Source: Bordetella trematum
GTDB lineage: Bacteria > Pseudomonadota > Gammaproteobacteria > Burkholderiales > Burkholderiaceae_B
DNA length: 64,000 nt
NCBI RefSeq assembly: GCF_900078335.1
Contig: NZ_FKBR01000046.1
Location: forward strand, 1-64,000
Direction: 5' to 3'
Shown here piece after piece: positions 25,293-34,926 of this stretch; the stretch's first letter is position 1; each line of letters begins with the position of its first letter. The position numbers and the translations under genes were made by a program. The notes under the pieces were generated by a model, which was not told the DNA's origin, made no database searches, and worked only from the letters and a program-made list of their open reading frames with translations.

Positions 25293-26042
25293 ATGAAAGA
25301 CGCCCCGACGACGGATACGCCACGCGACGCCCCTGTGGATGTTCAACCTGAAGCGGCCACCTTCGTGGGCATGCTTCAGGCGCAGTCGCTCAACCGGCGC
25401 GTGCGCAAGGCCGAGCGCACGCGCTATCTGATCCTGAGCAAGATCGCAGAGCGGATCGAGCAGTCGCCCACCGGGCGCATCACCGTCGAGATGCTGCTCA
25501 ACGACACCGGCCTGTCGCGCGGTACGTTCTACAACTACTTTCGCGATACCAACGAAGGTGTGTACGTGCTGTTGGCCCTGTTCCTGGAAACCTGGAACGT
25601 CAATCGCCCACGGGAGGGCGGCAACAAGGATCTGTTCCAGGCGATCTGCGACACCAACCTGCGTTATTGCCGGCGCTATGAAGAAAACGCCGCATTCTTC
25701 GCGGCGTTTTCCTACTATGCGTCAAGCATGAGCGAGTTGCTGGTGCTGCGGAACCGGATCAATACGGCGTGGGCCGTGCGCATTGCCAAGGCCATTCAAA
25801 GCCGCTTCAAGATCACCTTCAATGCGCAGGAAAACACCTATCTGCAGGGCACGCTGTGCATGCTGATCGCGATGAGCACGGGCACGCTGGAGGAGTATTT
25901 CGTCCACCGCAATCCCCTGCTGCGGGAGGCTTTCCCGGATGTGAACGCGCTGTCGTTCGCGCTGTCGCGTCAGTGGCACCCGGTGATGGCCAACCCGCGC
26001 TACGCCGCCACGGAAATGGGGCATTACGACGCCAGGCACTAG
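25293..26042 (+). CDS. TetR-family transcriptional regulator
   Basis: A 249-residue protein from ATG 25293. The HTH lies near residues 55-100 (LSKIAERIEQSPTGRITVEM then LLNDTGLSRGTFYNYFRDT), with GTFYNYF the hallmark of the TetR recognition helix. The long N-terminus before it is unusual and predicted disordered. The C-terminal ligand domain is helical. Divergent from the ABC/CoA-ligase operon, which it probably represses. Its 3' end overlaps the convergent glycosyltransferase gene by four bases. Confidence 0.88.
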   Translation: MKDAPTTDTPRDAPVDVQPEAATFVGMLQAQSLNRRVRKAERTRYLILSKIAERIEQSPTGRITVEMLLNDTGLSRGTFYNYFRDTNEGVYVLLALFLETWNVNRPREGGNKDLFQAICDTNLRYCRRYEENAAFFAAFSYYASSMSELLVLRNRINTAWAVRIAKAIQSRFKITFNAQENTYLQGTLCMLIAMSTGTLEEYFVHRNPLLREAFPDVNALSFALSRQWHPVMANPRYAATEMGHYDARH

Positions 26043-27280
26043 GCGCTGCGGGGCCGCGCCGCCGGCGCCGCGAGACCAAGCAGGGCCTCGATCCTGGCCA
26101 CGCCATCGGCCAGGCCGTTCTCACGCGCCATGGCCTGGCCGATGACCTCGGCACGGGCCCTCGTTTCGCGCGCCTCGACATAGGCCAGCGCGCGGGCAAA
26201 CGCGGTCGGATCGGGCCGCTCGAAAGACAGCCTGCGCGGCGCGATGCCCAGGCGACGCAGCCGCTCGGCCCAGAAGAACTGGTCGCCGGCAAAGGGCATG
26301 ACGATCGACGGTTTGCCGGCGCGGGCCGCCGAGTGCGTAGTGCCGGAGCCGCCGTGATGAATGACCGCGCTCATCCGCGGAAAGAGCCAGTCATGCGGCG
26401 TGGCCTCGATGCGCAGCAGATTGTCGGGCAGCGCCATGCCGCCCAGGTCGCTCCAGCCGGGCCAGATGACGGCGCGACGGCCCTCCAGGGCAGGAATCAC
26501 CTGATCGAGCATGCGCGGCAGATCGATGCCGGTCATGCTGCCAAAGCCCAGATAAAGCGGCGCAGGGCCTGCGTCCAGAAACTGCCGCAGGGCAGCGCCG
26601 GGCACGAAGGCCTCGCCCAGGGGCGCCACCCACTGGCCGCACAGCGCGGCGTTGGCGGGCCAGTCGGGCGGCGGCGGCAACAGCGTGGGCGAGATGCCAT
26701 AAAGCATCGGGTGCTGCGTCCAGAGCGCGGCTTGCGCCGGCAGGCCCAGCACATCGGCCCGGGCACGATTGAGCGCCTGACGCAGGGCTCGCCACAGCAT
26801 CTGGTTGGTCAACGCGAGGCTGGCCCGGTTCAGCAGCGCCGGCACCCATGCAGGCGGCAGAAAGGGCGAGGGGAAAGTCCGGGAAGGCGTGAGGGGAATC
26901 ATGCCCGCGCCAATGGCCGGGATGCCCAGGCTTTGCGCCACGCTCAGGCCGGCAAAGCCGGCCAGCCCGGAAACCACGATGGCGTCGCAACCCCGGGCGG
27001 CTTGCAGGGTCTGTGCCATCCAGGCTGCGGTGTGCGTATTGGTCAGCGCGACCAGCGCCTTGGCCACGCCGCGCGGACCGCTGCGGCTCCAGTCGGCAAA
27101 CAGCAGGCGGATGTCCCCGGCCAGGGGCACGGCAGACACCCCCAGCGTGCTGGCCAGCCCCAGCGAACGGGCCTCGCCCAGCAGGGTGACGTCATGGCCC
27201 GCCCGGATCAGGGCCTGGCTCAGTGCCAGTAGCGGGCGCGTATCGCCCTCGGTGCCATAGGTCAGGACGAGAATGCGCAT
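26039..27280 (-). CDS. Glycosyltransferase (UGT/MGT-like, GT1 family)
   Basis: A 413-residue protein from ATG 27280 (MRILVLTYGTEGDTRPLL); a GTG four codons earlier is possible. N-terminal GTGT-type acceptor domain motif TEGDTRPLLALSQAL and C-terminal donor domain with YLGFGSMTG, the HHGGSGTTHSAARAGKPSIV motif of GT1 enzymes, and PFAGDQFFWAERL are clear. Such enzymes glycosylate lipids, rhamnolipid precursors, sterols or antibiotics. A TetR gene is divergent at 27356; the acceptor cannot be predicted. Confidence 0.88.
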   Translation of the reverse strand: MRILVLTYGTEGDTRPLLALSQALIRAGHDVTLLGEARSLGLASTLGVSAVPLAGDIRLLFADWSRSGPRGVAKALVALTNTHTAAWMAQTLQAARGCDAIVVSGLAGFAGLSVAQSLGIPAIGAGMIPLTPSRTFPSPFLPPAWVPALLNRASLALTNQMLWRALRQALNRARADVLGLPAQAALWTQHPMLYGISPTLLPPPPDWPANAALCGQWVAPLGEAFVPGAALRQFLDAGPAPLYLGFGSMTGIDLPRMLDQVIPALEGRRAVIWPGWSDLGGMALPDNLLRIEATPHDWLFPRMSAVIHHGGSGTTHSAARAGKPSIVMPFAGDQFFWAERLRRLGIAPRRLSFERPDPTAFARALAYVEARETRARAEVIGQAMARENGLADGVARIEALLGLAAPAARPRSA

Positions 27281-27295
27281 GGGCTGGCTCACTTA

Positions 27296-27316
27296 AAAGT
27301 AAACGCCGTATACTTT
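27296..27316. promoter_or_regulatory. Operator-like inverted repeat between glycosyltransferase and TetR genes
   Basis: AAAGTA and TACTTT half-sites separated by nine bases lie 15 bases upstream of the glycosyltransferase ATG and 40 bases before the TetR gene. This fits a TetR-type operator controlling both. Confidence 0.4.
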
Positions 27317-27355
27317 ATCACGCGCCCTTTCGATTTTCTCCCCTTTCTTGCGACC

Positions 27356-27943
27356 ATGCCTGCTTCCGCTGTCCGCCCGCAACGCCGCGCCGAAATCCCG
27401 GCCCACCTCCAGCACATCGCCCGGCAATTGTTCGCCACGCAAGGCTATGCCGCCGTCACCATGGAGCAGATCGCGGCCCGGGCCGGGGTGTCAAAGCGCA
27501 CGCTTTACAAGCATTTCCCGGTCAAAGAGGCGCTGCTGGCGCAACTGCTGGAGGCCGAGCTGGCGCAAGACCTGGCGCAGCGCGATCTGCGCATCGATGC
27601 CCAGGCCGGTTTCCGCCGCGGCGTGGCCGGCCTGCTGCAAGCCTCGGCCGACTGGTGCGAATCGCATCGCGAGGTGCTGCTGCCGTATATCCGGCACAAG
27701 TTCGCGAGCTTCGACCCGGGCGCCACGGACGACGAGAACGGCCTGGTGAGCGTCTGGGCCGCGCTGATCGCCGCCGCCCAGGCGCGCGGCGAGCTGCGCG
27801 CCCACTGCCCGCCCGGGCAACTGGCCATCTACTTCCACTACCTTTATCTCGGCGCCCTGATGCGATGGCTGACCACCGACGCCCTCGATCTGCGCCAGGA
27901 GTTCGAGGCCGTGCTGGCGCTTTTCGTGGAGGGCGCGGCCTGA
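27356..27943 (+). CDS. TetR-family transcriptional regulator
   Basis: A 195-residue regulator with a canonical TetR DNA-binding domain (HIARQLFATQGYAAVTMEQI, AARAGVSKRTLYKHFPVKEAL), followed by a C-terminal domain of the AefR-like class (LLPYIRHKF, YFHYLYLGALMRWL). Divergent from the glycosyltransferase gene, which is the likely target. Confidence 0.92.
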   Translation: MPASAVRPQRRAEIPAHLQHIARQLFATQGYAAVTMEQIAARAGVSKRTLYKHFPVKEALLAQLLEAELAQDLAQRDLRIDAQAGFRRGVAGLLQASADWCESHREVLLPYIRHKFASFDPGATDDENGLVSVWAALIAAAQARGELRAHCPPGQLAIYFHYLYLGALMRWLTTDALDLRQEFEAVLALFVEGAA

Positions 27944-27951
27944 CGCCGGGG

Positions 27952-28737
27952 TTATTTCAGGCAGGCATCGCCGCCGGCCAGTACCTTGCGCGCGTAGTAC
28001 TCGAAGGTGCGCTTGGAACGCTTGGGCGTCAGGATCCAGTCGCGCGCCTCGCGCCCCAGATCGGGGTCGATGGGCTTGAGCGTGCCCGCCGCCATGGCCA
28101 CCAGTTGCAGATGGGCGGCGCGCTCGATCTGATGAGCCAGCACATAGGCCTCTTCGATCGTGTCGGTGGCCACCAACTGGCCGTGGTGGGCCAGCAGGAT
28201 GGCCTTCTTGTCGCCCAACGCCTCGGCGATCAACTCCCCTTCTTCGTTGCCGACCGGCACGCCAGGCCAGTGCGGCAGGAACGCACAGTTGTCGTACAGC
28301 ACGGCAGAGTCCATGCAGGAGACTTCGAGCGGCACCTCCAGGTGCGACAGGGCCACCACGTGAAACGGATGGGTGTGGATGATGCAGTTGACCCGGGGCT
28401 TCTCGCGGTAGATCCAGATGTGAAAGCGGTTGGCGGCATTGGCCATGCCCTCGCCTTCCAGCACGTTGAGGTCTTCGTCGACCAGCAGCAGGTTGCTGGC
28501 GGTGGCCTCGTCCATACCGATGCCGAACTGCTGGGTGTAATAAGTGCCCGGCTGCTCGCCGCGCACCGAGATCTGCCCGGACATGCCGGAATCATGGCCA
28601 CAGGCGCAGATCATGCGGCACAGCAGCGCCAGCTTCTGCCGCACCGTCCACTCGGGGCTGTCGGCGAAGTTCTTCTCCATGGCGGCGATGGCGTTCTGGA
28701 TCAGGGCGTCCTTGGAGAGTTGATGCGTGTCTTTCAT
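27952..28737 (-). CDS. Class II aldolase/adducin family protein
   Basis: A 261-residue protein with zinc-binding His residues in IIHTHPFHVVALS and LAHHGQLVATDTIEEA, the two signature motifs of the class II aldolase (fuculose-phosphate aldolase) family. A GHDSGMSGQISVR motif near residue 50 matches the N-terminal substrate loop. Co-directional with the Bug protein gene upstream (29-base gap), so it may act on the imported compound. Members also include decarboxylases and non-sugar lyases. Confidence 0.85.
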   Translation of the reverse strand: MKDTHQLSKDALIQNAIAAMEKNFADSPEWTVRQKLALLCRMICACGHDSGMSGQISVRGEQPGTYYTQQFGIGMDEATASNLLLVDEDLNVLEGEGMANAANRFHIWIYREKPRVNCIIHTHPFHVVALSHLEVPLEVSCMDSAVLYDNCAFLPHWPGVPVGNEEGELIAEALGDKKAILLAHHGQLVATDTIEEAYVLAHQIERAAHLQLVAMAAGTLKPIDPDLGREARDWILTPKRSKRTFEYYARKVLAGGDACLK

Positions 28738-28766
28738 CTTGAGGTTTCCTGTCGAAAGGGAATGGC

Positions 28767-29738
28767 TTACTCGGCCTTGATCTGGTGGGTGCGCACCAGC
28801 TCGGCCCAGCGGCGCGATTCGTTCTGCACGAAGTCGGCGAAGTCTTGCGGCGAACTGGCCACCGGCACCGCGCCCTGCTCGGCCAGCTTGGCAATGGTGT
28901 CGGGCTGCTGCAGCACCGTGCGCGTCTTGTCGGCCAGCAGGCGCACGATGGGCTCGGGTGTGCCGGCCGGCGCAAACAGGCCGTACCAGTTGTCGGCCAC
29001 CACCTCGGGATAACCCAGCTCCACCATCGTGGGCACATCGGGCAGCAGGGGCGAGCGGCGCTGGCCCAGCGTGGCCCAGGGCTTGACCTTGCCGCTTTCA
29101 ATGAAAGGCCGGAACGTGAAGTAGGTATCGATCATGATGGGCACCTGCCCGGCCACCAGATCGATGACGGCCGGGCCGCCGCCCCGGTACGCGACATGCT
29201 GCAGGCCGACACCCAGCTCACCGGCCAGACGGGCGCCCGACAGGTGAAACACCGTGCCCACCCCGGCGCTCGCAATGGTGCCCAGCGCCGGCGTCTCCCT
29301 GACGTTGGCCACGAACGCTTCCAGCGAGGTCTCGGGACGCTTGCCCGAGGCGGCCAGCACGATCGAGGCGCTGATCATCTGGGTGATGGGCGTGAAGCCC
29401 CTGACCGGATCGACGTTGACCTTGAAGAAATTCGGGGCGATGACATGGCTGGCCGGACCCACCAGCAGGGTATAGCCATCGGCGGCGGCCTTGCCGACAA
29501 AGTCGGAGCCGATGGCCCCGCCCGCGCCGGGACGGTTCTCGATGATGACGGGCTGGCCCAGTTCGACAGCGAGTTTCTGACCGATGAGCCGGGAGACGGT
29601 ATCGGCGCCGCCGCCCGGCGGAAACGCCACCACCAGGTGCACCGGCTTGTCGGGGTAGGCCTGCGCCTGCGCCGTCATGGCGCAGGCCAGCACGGCCAGC
29701 GCCACGGGAAGGGTTGTCATCTCGCGCAAGCGCACCAT
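28767..29738 (-). CDS. Bug-family (TctC) periplasmic solute-binding protein
   Basis: A 323-residue protein from ATG 29738 with GGAGA five bases upstream, a signal peptide (VALAVLACAMTAQAQA) and the Bug hallmarks YPDKPVHLVVAFPPGGGADT, IIENRPGAGGAIGS and AAADGYTLLVG in the first 100 residues. Orphan Bug proteins without TctAB genes beside them are common in Bordetella and bind small carboxylates. Divergent from a LysR gene; followed by the aldolase. Confidence 0.92.
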   Translation of the reverse strand: MVRLREMTTLPVALAVLACAMTAQAQAYPDKPVHLVVAFPPGGGADTVSRLIGQKLAVELGQPVIIENRPGAGGAIGSDFVGKAAADGYTLLVGPASHVIAPNFFKVNVDPVRGFTPITQMISASIVLAASGKRPETSLEAFVANVRETPALGTIASAGVGTVFHLSGARLAGELGVGLQHVAYRGGGPAVIDLVAGQVPIMIDTYFTFRPFIESGKVKPWATLGQRRSPLLPDVPTMVELGYPEVVADNWYGLFAPAGTPEPIVRLLADKTRTVLQQPDTIAKLAEQGAVPVASSPQDFADFVQNESRRWAELVRTHQIKAE

Positions 29739-29901
29739 CGTTGTCTCCTCGTTCCAGCGTTATGGATCCCTGCCTCCGCTGCCGCAATGACGTTCGGGGC
29801 AGGCCTGGCCGATATAATGGCCAGCGCATGGGGCGGTCACAATCTGGAAATATCGAGCGCGGCTTTCGGGTCCGCCGAAAGCTCACGGAGGGCGGTGCAA
29901 G

Positions 29902-30810
29902 ATGGTCCGTTTCGACTCGCAGGACCTGCGCCTGGTCGTGGCGATTGCCAGATCGGGCAGCATCACGGCCGGCGCCGCGGCCGTGCATCTGGCAGTGGCC
30001 TCGGCCAGCGAACGGCTCAAGGTGCTGGAGGCTTCTGTCGGCGCGCCGCTGTTCAAGCGGGTGGCACGCGGCGTGACCCTCACTCCCGCCGGCGACGTCA
30101 TGCTGCGTCATGCCCAGGCCGTGCTGGATCTCTCCCAGGGCATGGAGCAAGAGATCGCCAAACTGACGCGCGGTCTGCAGGGCGAGGTCCGCGTGGCCAC
30201 CAACTCGGTGGCCATGACGCGTTTTCTGCGCGAGCCCCTGATCACCTTTCTGCGCGCCAACCCCGGCATCAATGTGGCCCTCGAAGAAGCCGCCAGCAGC
30301 GATGCGCGTCAGATGATCCTGCAGGGCAAGGTAGACCTTGCCGTGGCCGCGCTGGATCAGGCGCAGGCCGACATGGAAACCCGGCCGTTGTTCGTCGACA
30401 GGCTGGTGGCCATCATGTCGCGTTCGCACCCGCTGTCCATGCGGGCGCGCCTGCGCCTGGCCGAGCTGCTCAACTACGACCTGCTGATGCTGGGCTCACG
30501 CTCGGCGCTGCACACCTACCTGCGTCAGCAGGTGGCCGAGCTGGGCGGGCGCATCAGCTGTCGCATCAGCGTCGATGATTTCTCGACCCTGTGCCGCATG
30601 GCGGAGGCCGGTATCGGCGTGGGCATCGCACCGGCCAGCTGCGTGGCCCGCTTCGAAGACATGATGGCGATCCGCAGCATTGCGCTGCAGGAAGCCTGGA
30701 GCGAACGCCGCATCGGCGTGTTCTGGAGCCGCGACAACCCCCTGGACGCGCCGGCCGACCGCCTTTTAGCCTGCCTGCTGGAGGCGGCCGGCCAGAACGC
30801 CAGCGCCTGA
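29902..30810 (+). CDS. LysR-family transcriptional regulator
   Basis: A 302-residue protein with the N-terminal winged HTH (DLRLVVAIARSGSITAGAAA, AVASASERLKVLEASVGAPL, FKRVARGVTLTPAGD) and the LysR effector domain. Its resemblance to the LysR at 34927 is visible throughout. Divergent from the Bug/aldolase pair, the expected target. The 239 bases after it (30811-31049) contain no gene or terminator that I recognise. Confidence 0.92.
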   Translation: MVRFDSQDLRLVVAIARSGSITAGAAAVHLAVASASERLKVLEASVGAPLFKRVARGVTLTPAGDVMLRHAQAVLDLSQGMEQEIAKLTRGLQGEVRVATNSVAMTRFLREPLITFLRANPGINVALEEAASSDARQMILQGKVDLAVAALDQAQADMETRPLFVDRLVAIMSRSHPLSMRARLRLAELLNYDLLMLGSRSALHTYLRQQVAELGGRISCRISVDDFSTLCRMAEAGIGVGIAPASCVARFEDMMAIRSIALQEAWSERRIGVFWSRDNPLDAPADRLLACLLEAAGQNASA

Positions 30811-31049
30811 CCGCGCTGACTCGGTCAGCCAAGCCGGGCACATCCCTGCACCGGCCGGGGAACCCGCCACCTTGCTGCGGCAACCCCTCTGGAATTACCC
30901 AGATTGGAGGATGCCCGACACCGATCGACCGGGCATGATGCCCTGAACACCATCGGAAACAATGATCCTGTGCAGGCAATAACGCCGGCTGCCGGGTGCG
31001 ACACCGCCCTGGGGCGGCGTCCACGCCTGTCGCCCGTGGAAGACGCATC

Positions 31050-31667
31050 ATGAATCTGGATGTTCTGCCGGCCCTGGCTGGCGCATTCTCCGGTACCGCT
31101 TGCGCGCTGCTGACGATGGCGATCCGCGCGCAGGCGCGCCGGCAGCAACGGCGGCGCGCCGCGCTGATCGAAGCCGCCAGCCTGGCCTGTCAGGTCGCGC
31201 CGGCGTTGCGCAACTATGCATCGGCCTGTCTTGCCGTGGCCTACGATACCGGCGGCAGCGGGGGCCTGGCGGCCGACGGCCCGGATGCCGCCGACTTCAC
31301 GGCGCCAGGGCCGGTGTTCCTGGCCGCGCAGTTTGCGGTGACGTGGAAATCGCTGCCCTGCCCATTGATGGTGGATGTGCTCACTTTCGAGGGGCTGGCG
31401 CAGCGGCAGACCGAAGGGCTGGAAGCCCCGCCGGACACGCGCGATGTCTCGGCCTTCCTGCTGCTGCGCCAATCCACCTACGCCCGGCTCGGGCTCACGG
31501 CCTTGCGGCTGGCCGAGAGCCTGCATGCGCATGCCCGGCTCAAACCGCCGGCGCAGGGCGACGCACTGCGCAAACAGCTTTCGCTGCGGCTGGCCGAGCT
31601 GGAGGGCCTGGGCGAACGCAAGCGGCCCGGCCCGCCAGACCCGGGCCGTCGCCTCAGTTGGCGCTGA
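31050..31667 (+). CDS. Hypothetical protein with an N-terminal membrane anchor
   Basis: A 205-residue protein from ATG 31050 (GTGGAAG upstream). Residues 4-24 are hydrophobic (VLPALAGAFSGTACALLTMA), followed by an Arg-rich stretch, then a helical region rich in Ala and Leu. I recognise no family. It overlaps the convergent Bug gene's end by 14 bases. Confidence 0.6.
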   Translation: MNLDVLPALAGAFSGTACALLTMAIRAQARRQQRRRAALIEAASLACQVAPALRNYASACLAVAYDTGGSGGLAADGPDAADFTAPGPVFLAAQFAVTWKSLPCPLMVDVLTFEGLAQRQTEGLEAPPDTRDVSAFLLLRQSTYARLGLTALRLAESLHAHARLKPPAQGDALRKQLSLRLAELEGLGERKRPGPPDPGRRLSWR

Positions 31668-32634
31668 TGTTGGCAGCCTTGACCACCTTGCCCCAGCGGT
31701 CCAGTTCCTCCTGGGTGTAGGCGCCCAGTTGCTGCGGATCCATGTAGCGGGCTTCGGCGCCCTGCTCGGCGGCCTTCTTCTGGAAGGCTTCCGAAGCCAT
31801 GATGGTCTTGATCTCGCCCGAGAGTTTTTCCACCACGGCCGGCGGCGTGCCGGCCGGCGCATACATGGCGAACCACGAAGACACGATCAGATCGGGATAG
31901 CCAGCCTCGGCCACCGTGGGCACATCCGGCAGGCTGGGCAGACGCTTGTCGCCGGTCACGGCCAAGGCGCGCAGCTTGCCGCCGGCGATATGGCCCAGCA
32001 GGGGCGGCGGCGTGGTGATGGTGAGATCGACCGCCCCGCCCAGCAAGTCGTTCATGGCCGGACCGGTACCCTTGTAAGGAATGTGCGTGAGATCGATGCC
32101 GGCCATCTGGTTGAGCAGTTCGGTGGCCACCTGCTGCAGCGATCCGTTGCCCGAGGACGCGTAGTTGAGCTTGCCCGGATTGGCCTTGGCGTAATCCACC
32201 AGTTCCTGCAGGGTGTGGATGGGCAGGTCCGGACGTACGACCACCACCTGGGGCGCCGACAGGACGTTGGCCACCGGTGCGAAGTCCTTGATCGGATCCC
32301 AGCCCTGGCTGGGGAAGACATGCGGCGTAATGGCCTGGAAGCCGGAGTACTGCAACAGCAGGGTATAGCCATCGGGCTGGGCGCGCGCCACCGCCTGGCC
32401 GGCGATGCCGCCGGAGGCGCCCGGTTTGTTGTCCACCACCACGGTCTGGCCCAGGGCCTGGCCCAGGGGCTGGGCGATCAGGCGGGCCGCGATGTCGGTG
32501 GTACCGCCCGGCGCGGCCGACACAATGAGCGAAATGGGGCGTTGGGGATAGTCAGTGGCCTGGACGGCGCCTGCCGCCACCAAGAGGCTGGCGGCAAGGA
32601 CGCTGCGCAACAACGGCGATCGGGCGATGAACAT
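31654..32634 (-). CDS. Bug-family (TctC) periplasmic solute-binding protein
   Basis: A 326-residue protein from ATG 32634 with signal peptide (LRSVLAASLLVAAGAVQA) and the Bug patterns YPQRPISLIVSAAPGGTTD and VVDNKPGASGGIAGQ. Last gene of an operon with the HMG-CoA-lyase and CoA-transferase genes, so it probably imports the carboxylic acid that they degrade. Confidence 0.9.
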   Translation of the reverse strand: MFIARSPLLRSVLAASLLVAAGAVQATDYPQRPISLIVSAAPGGTTDIAARLIAQPLGQALGQTVVVDNKPGASGGIAGQAVARAQPDGYTLLLQYSGFQAITPHVFPSQGWDPIKDFAPVANVLSAPQVVVVRPDLPIHTLQELVDYAKANPGKLNYASSGNGSLQQVATELLNQMAGIDLTHIPYKGTGPAMNDLLGGAVDLTITTPPPLLGHIAGGKLRALAVTGDKRLPSLPDVPTVAEAGYPDLIVSSWFAMYAPAGTPPAVVEKLSGEIKTIMASEAFQKKAAEQGAEARYMDPQQLGAYTQEELDRWGKVVKAANISAN

Positions 32635-32678
32635 GTTGAGTCTCCTGTTTGTTATGGATGCGGAATCCGGCCTGGCCG

Positions 32679-33626
32679 TCAGGCTGCCGGGAAACGCTCG
32701 GCCAGCCAGGCCGGCGGTTGATGCGTGGTCAGGCGCGGGCCCGCCGTGACCAGGGCATTGCTCAAGCCGCGCTGCACCAGCTGCGGCAAAGCGCGCACGA
32801 TGTCCAGCAGGCGGGTCAGCGTGACGCCGGTCTGCACGCCCATGCACTCGAACATATGCACCAGCTCTTCGGTATTGACGTTGCCGCTGGCGCCCGGCGC
32901 ATAGGGACAGCCGCCCAGGCCTCCGGCGGCCGCGTCGAAGCGCCACACGCCGGTCTGCCAGGCCGCCATGGCATTGGCCAGGGCCATGCCGCGCGTATTG
33001 TGCAGGTGCACGGTCAGCGCCGTGGCGGGCAGCTCGCGCTGGAAGCGTTCGCACAGCTGGGCCACCTGAGTCGGATAAGCCATCCCGGTGGTGTCGCACA
33101 GCGTGATGCCTTGCGCGCCGGCCTGCGCCAGTCGCTGCGCCAGGGCCATGACGTCGCTGGCAGCCACCTCGCCGTCGAAGGGGCAGCCAAAGGCCGTGGA
33201 CAGCGACACATTGCACGGTTTGCCGGCCTCGACCGCCAGGCGCAGGATGCCCGCGAGCTCGGCGAAGGATTGCTCGCGCGTCATGCGCAGGTTGGCGCGG
33301 TTGTGGGTTTCGCTGCACGACATGACCAGGTTCATCTCGTCGACGCCCACCTCCAGCGCACGCTCCAGCCCCCGGATGTTGGGGATCAGCGCGGTATAGA
33401 TCACGCCCGGACGGCGGGCGATGCGGCGCATCACCTCCTGGGCATCGGCCAGGGCCGGAATCGCCTTGGGCGAGGTAAAGCTGGTGACCTCGATACGCGC
33501 AAAGCCGCAGGCCGACAGCGCGTCCACGAAGGCCACCTTGTCGTCGGTCGCGACCATGGCCTGCTCGATCTGCAGGCCGTCGCGCGGGCCGACTTCGTTG
33601 ATCTCGATGCGTTGCGGGCCGCTCAT
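32679..33626 (-). CDS. Hydroxymethylglutaryl-CoA lyase family protein
   Basis: A 315-residue TIM-barrel protein of the HMGL-like family. NEVGPRDGLQIE carries the metal-binding Asp at the N-terminus, TTGMAYP and VHLHNTRGMALANAM (metal His-x-His) follow, and GGLGGCPYAPGASGNV contains the catalytic Cys and the C-terminal signature. It cleaves a 3-hydroxy-3-methylacyl-CoA (HMG-CoA or a citramalyl-like ester) into acetyl-CoA and a second product. Overlaps the CoA-transferase gene by four bases, so their pathway is transferase activation followed by cleavage. Confidence 0.92.
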   Translation of the reverse strand: MSGPQRIEINEVGPRDGLQIEQAMVATDDKVAFVDALSACGFARIEVTSFTSPKAIPALADAQEVMRRIARRPGVIYTALIPNIRGLERALEVGVDEMNLVMSCSETHNRANLRMTREQSFAELAGILRLAVEAGKPCNVSLSTAFGCPFDGEVAASDVMALAQRLAQAGAQGITLCDTTGMAYPTQVAQLCERFQRELPATALTVHLHNTRGMALANAMAAWQTGVWRFDAAAGGLGGCPYAPGASGNVNTEELVHMFECMGVQTGVTLTRLLDIVRALPQLVQRGLSNALVTAGPRLTTHQPPAWLAERFPAA

Positions 33627-34816
33627 GCGATCACTCCCGCGGCGCGCAGCCGGGCGCGCTGCACGTCGTCCAGCCCGGCAGCCTGCAAGACGGCGTCGGT
33701 ATGTTCGCCCAGCCTCGGCGCGCGCTGACGCACCGCCCCCGGGTTGTCCGAGAGCACGGGAAACACGGCGGGCATCTCGACCTCCACGCCGCTGGCCGCA
33801 CGCAGGGACGTGATGGCGCCACGCGCCCGGTAATGCGGATCCCGGGCGATATCGGCCACGCTGTAGATGCGCCCGGCCGGCACACCGGCCTCGCGCATGG
33901 CCTGCAACACGCCGTCGATATCGCGTTGCGCGCTCCAGGCGCCGATGGCGGCATCGAGTTCATGCACGCGGCGCGCGCGCCCATCGTTGTGGGCCAGCTC
34001 GGGATCGGCGCCCAGATCACTGCGGCCGATGGCCTGCATCAGGCGCTGGAAGATGGCGTCGCCATTGCCGGCGATCAGCACATAGCCATCGCGGCAGGGA
34101 TAGGCATTGGAGGGTGCGATGCCAGGCAGCGCCGCGCCGGCCGGCTCGCGCACGGCACCGAAGACCGAGTACTCCGGCAGCAGACTTTCGCTCAGGTTGA
34201 AGATGCTTTCGTAAAGAGCCGCATCGATCACCTGCCCCTGGCCGCCACGCGCATCGCGCTGATACAGCGCCAGCAACACGCCCATGGCGCCATGCAGGCC
34301 GGCAATGGTGTCGCCCAGCGACAGACCGGCGCGCACCGGGGCGCGCCCCGGTTCGCCGTTCAGATAGCGCAGCCCCGCCATGGCCTCGCCGATGGCGGCA
34401 AAGCCCGGCTCCTGGGATTTCGGGCCGCTCTGGCCATAACCGGAGATGCGCAACATGATCAGGCGCGGGTTGAGCGCATGCAGCGTCTCCCACGAAAGCC
34501 CCCACTTCTCCATGGTGCCCGGACGGAAGTTCTCGATCAGCACATCGGCCTGCCCGGCCAGCTGCCGCACCAGCGCCTGGCCGTCCGGCTGGCGCAGATC
34601 GACACAGACCGACTCTTTGTTGCGCGACTGCGCCTCCCACCAGACCGACGTGCCTTCATGCAGCAGACGCCATTTGCGCAAGGGATCGCCCTGTCCCGGC
34701 GGCTCGATCTTGATGACCTGGGCGCCGAAGTCGGCCAGCGTCTTGGCGGCAAAGGGCCCTGCGATCAACTGCCCCAGTTCCAGCACCCGTATGCCGTCCA
34801 GTATCTGCCCCACCAT
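33623..34816 (-). CDS. CaiB/BaiF (class III) CoA transferase
   Basis: A 397-residue protein from ATG 34816 with GGAGAGGAT just upstream. The frame opens further upstream but that stretch is not protein-like. VLELGQLIAGPFAAKTLADFG and QVIKIEPPGQGDPLRKW are the N-terminal family motifs. The catalytic Asp is expected in NKESVCVDLRQPDG. It exchanges CoA between an acyl-CoA and a free acid. The overlapping HMG-CoA lyase implies a 3-hydroxy-3-methyl dicarboxylate as substrate; that is an inference. Confidence 0.92.
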   Translation of the reverse strand: MVGQILDGIRVLELGQLIAGPFAAKTLADFGAQVIKIEPPGQGDPLRKWRLLHEGTSVWWEAQSRNKESVCVDLRQPDGQALVRQLAGQADVLIENFRPGTMEKWGLSWETLHALNPRLIMLRISGYGQSGPKSQEPGFAAIGEAMAGLRYLNGEPGRAPVRAGLSLGDTIAGLHGAMGVLLALYQRDARGGQGQVIDAALYESIFNLSESLLPEYSVFGAVREPAGAALPGIAPSNAYPCRDGYVLIAGNGDAIFQRLMQAIGRSDLGADPELAHNDGRARRVHELDAAIGAWSAQRDIDGVLQAMREAGVPAGRIYSVADIARDPHYRARGAITSLRAASGVEVEMPAVFPVLSDNPGAVRQRAPRLGEHTDAVLQAAGLDDVQRARLRAAGVIA

Positions 34817-34926
34817 ATCCTCTCCGTATCGATGACTTGCTCTGGAGCGGCAGTGTGCGGCCGATCGGCGCGCAGCAGGTATGGACGAATGGGCAAAGGG
34901 GCTTTCGCGATCGGAGAAGGCCCGCC

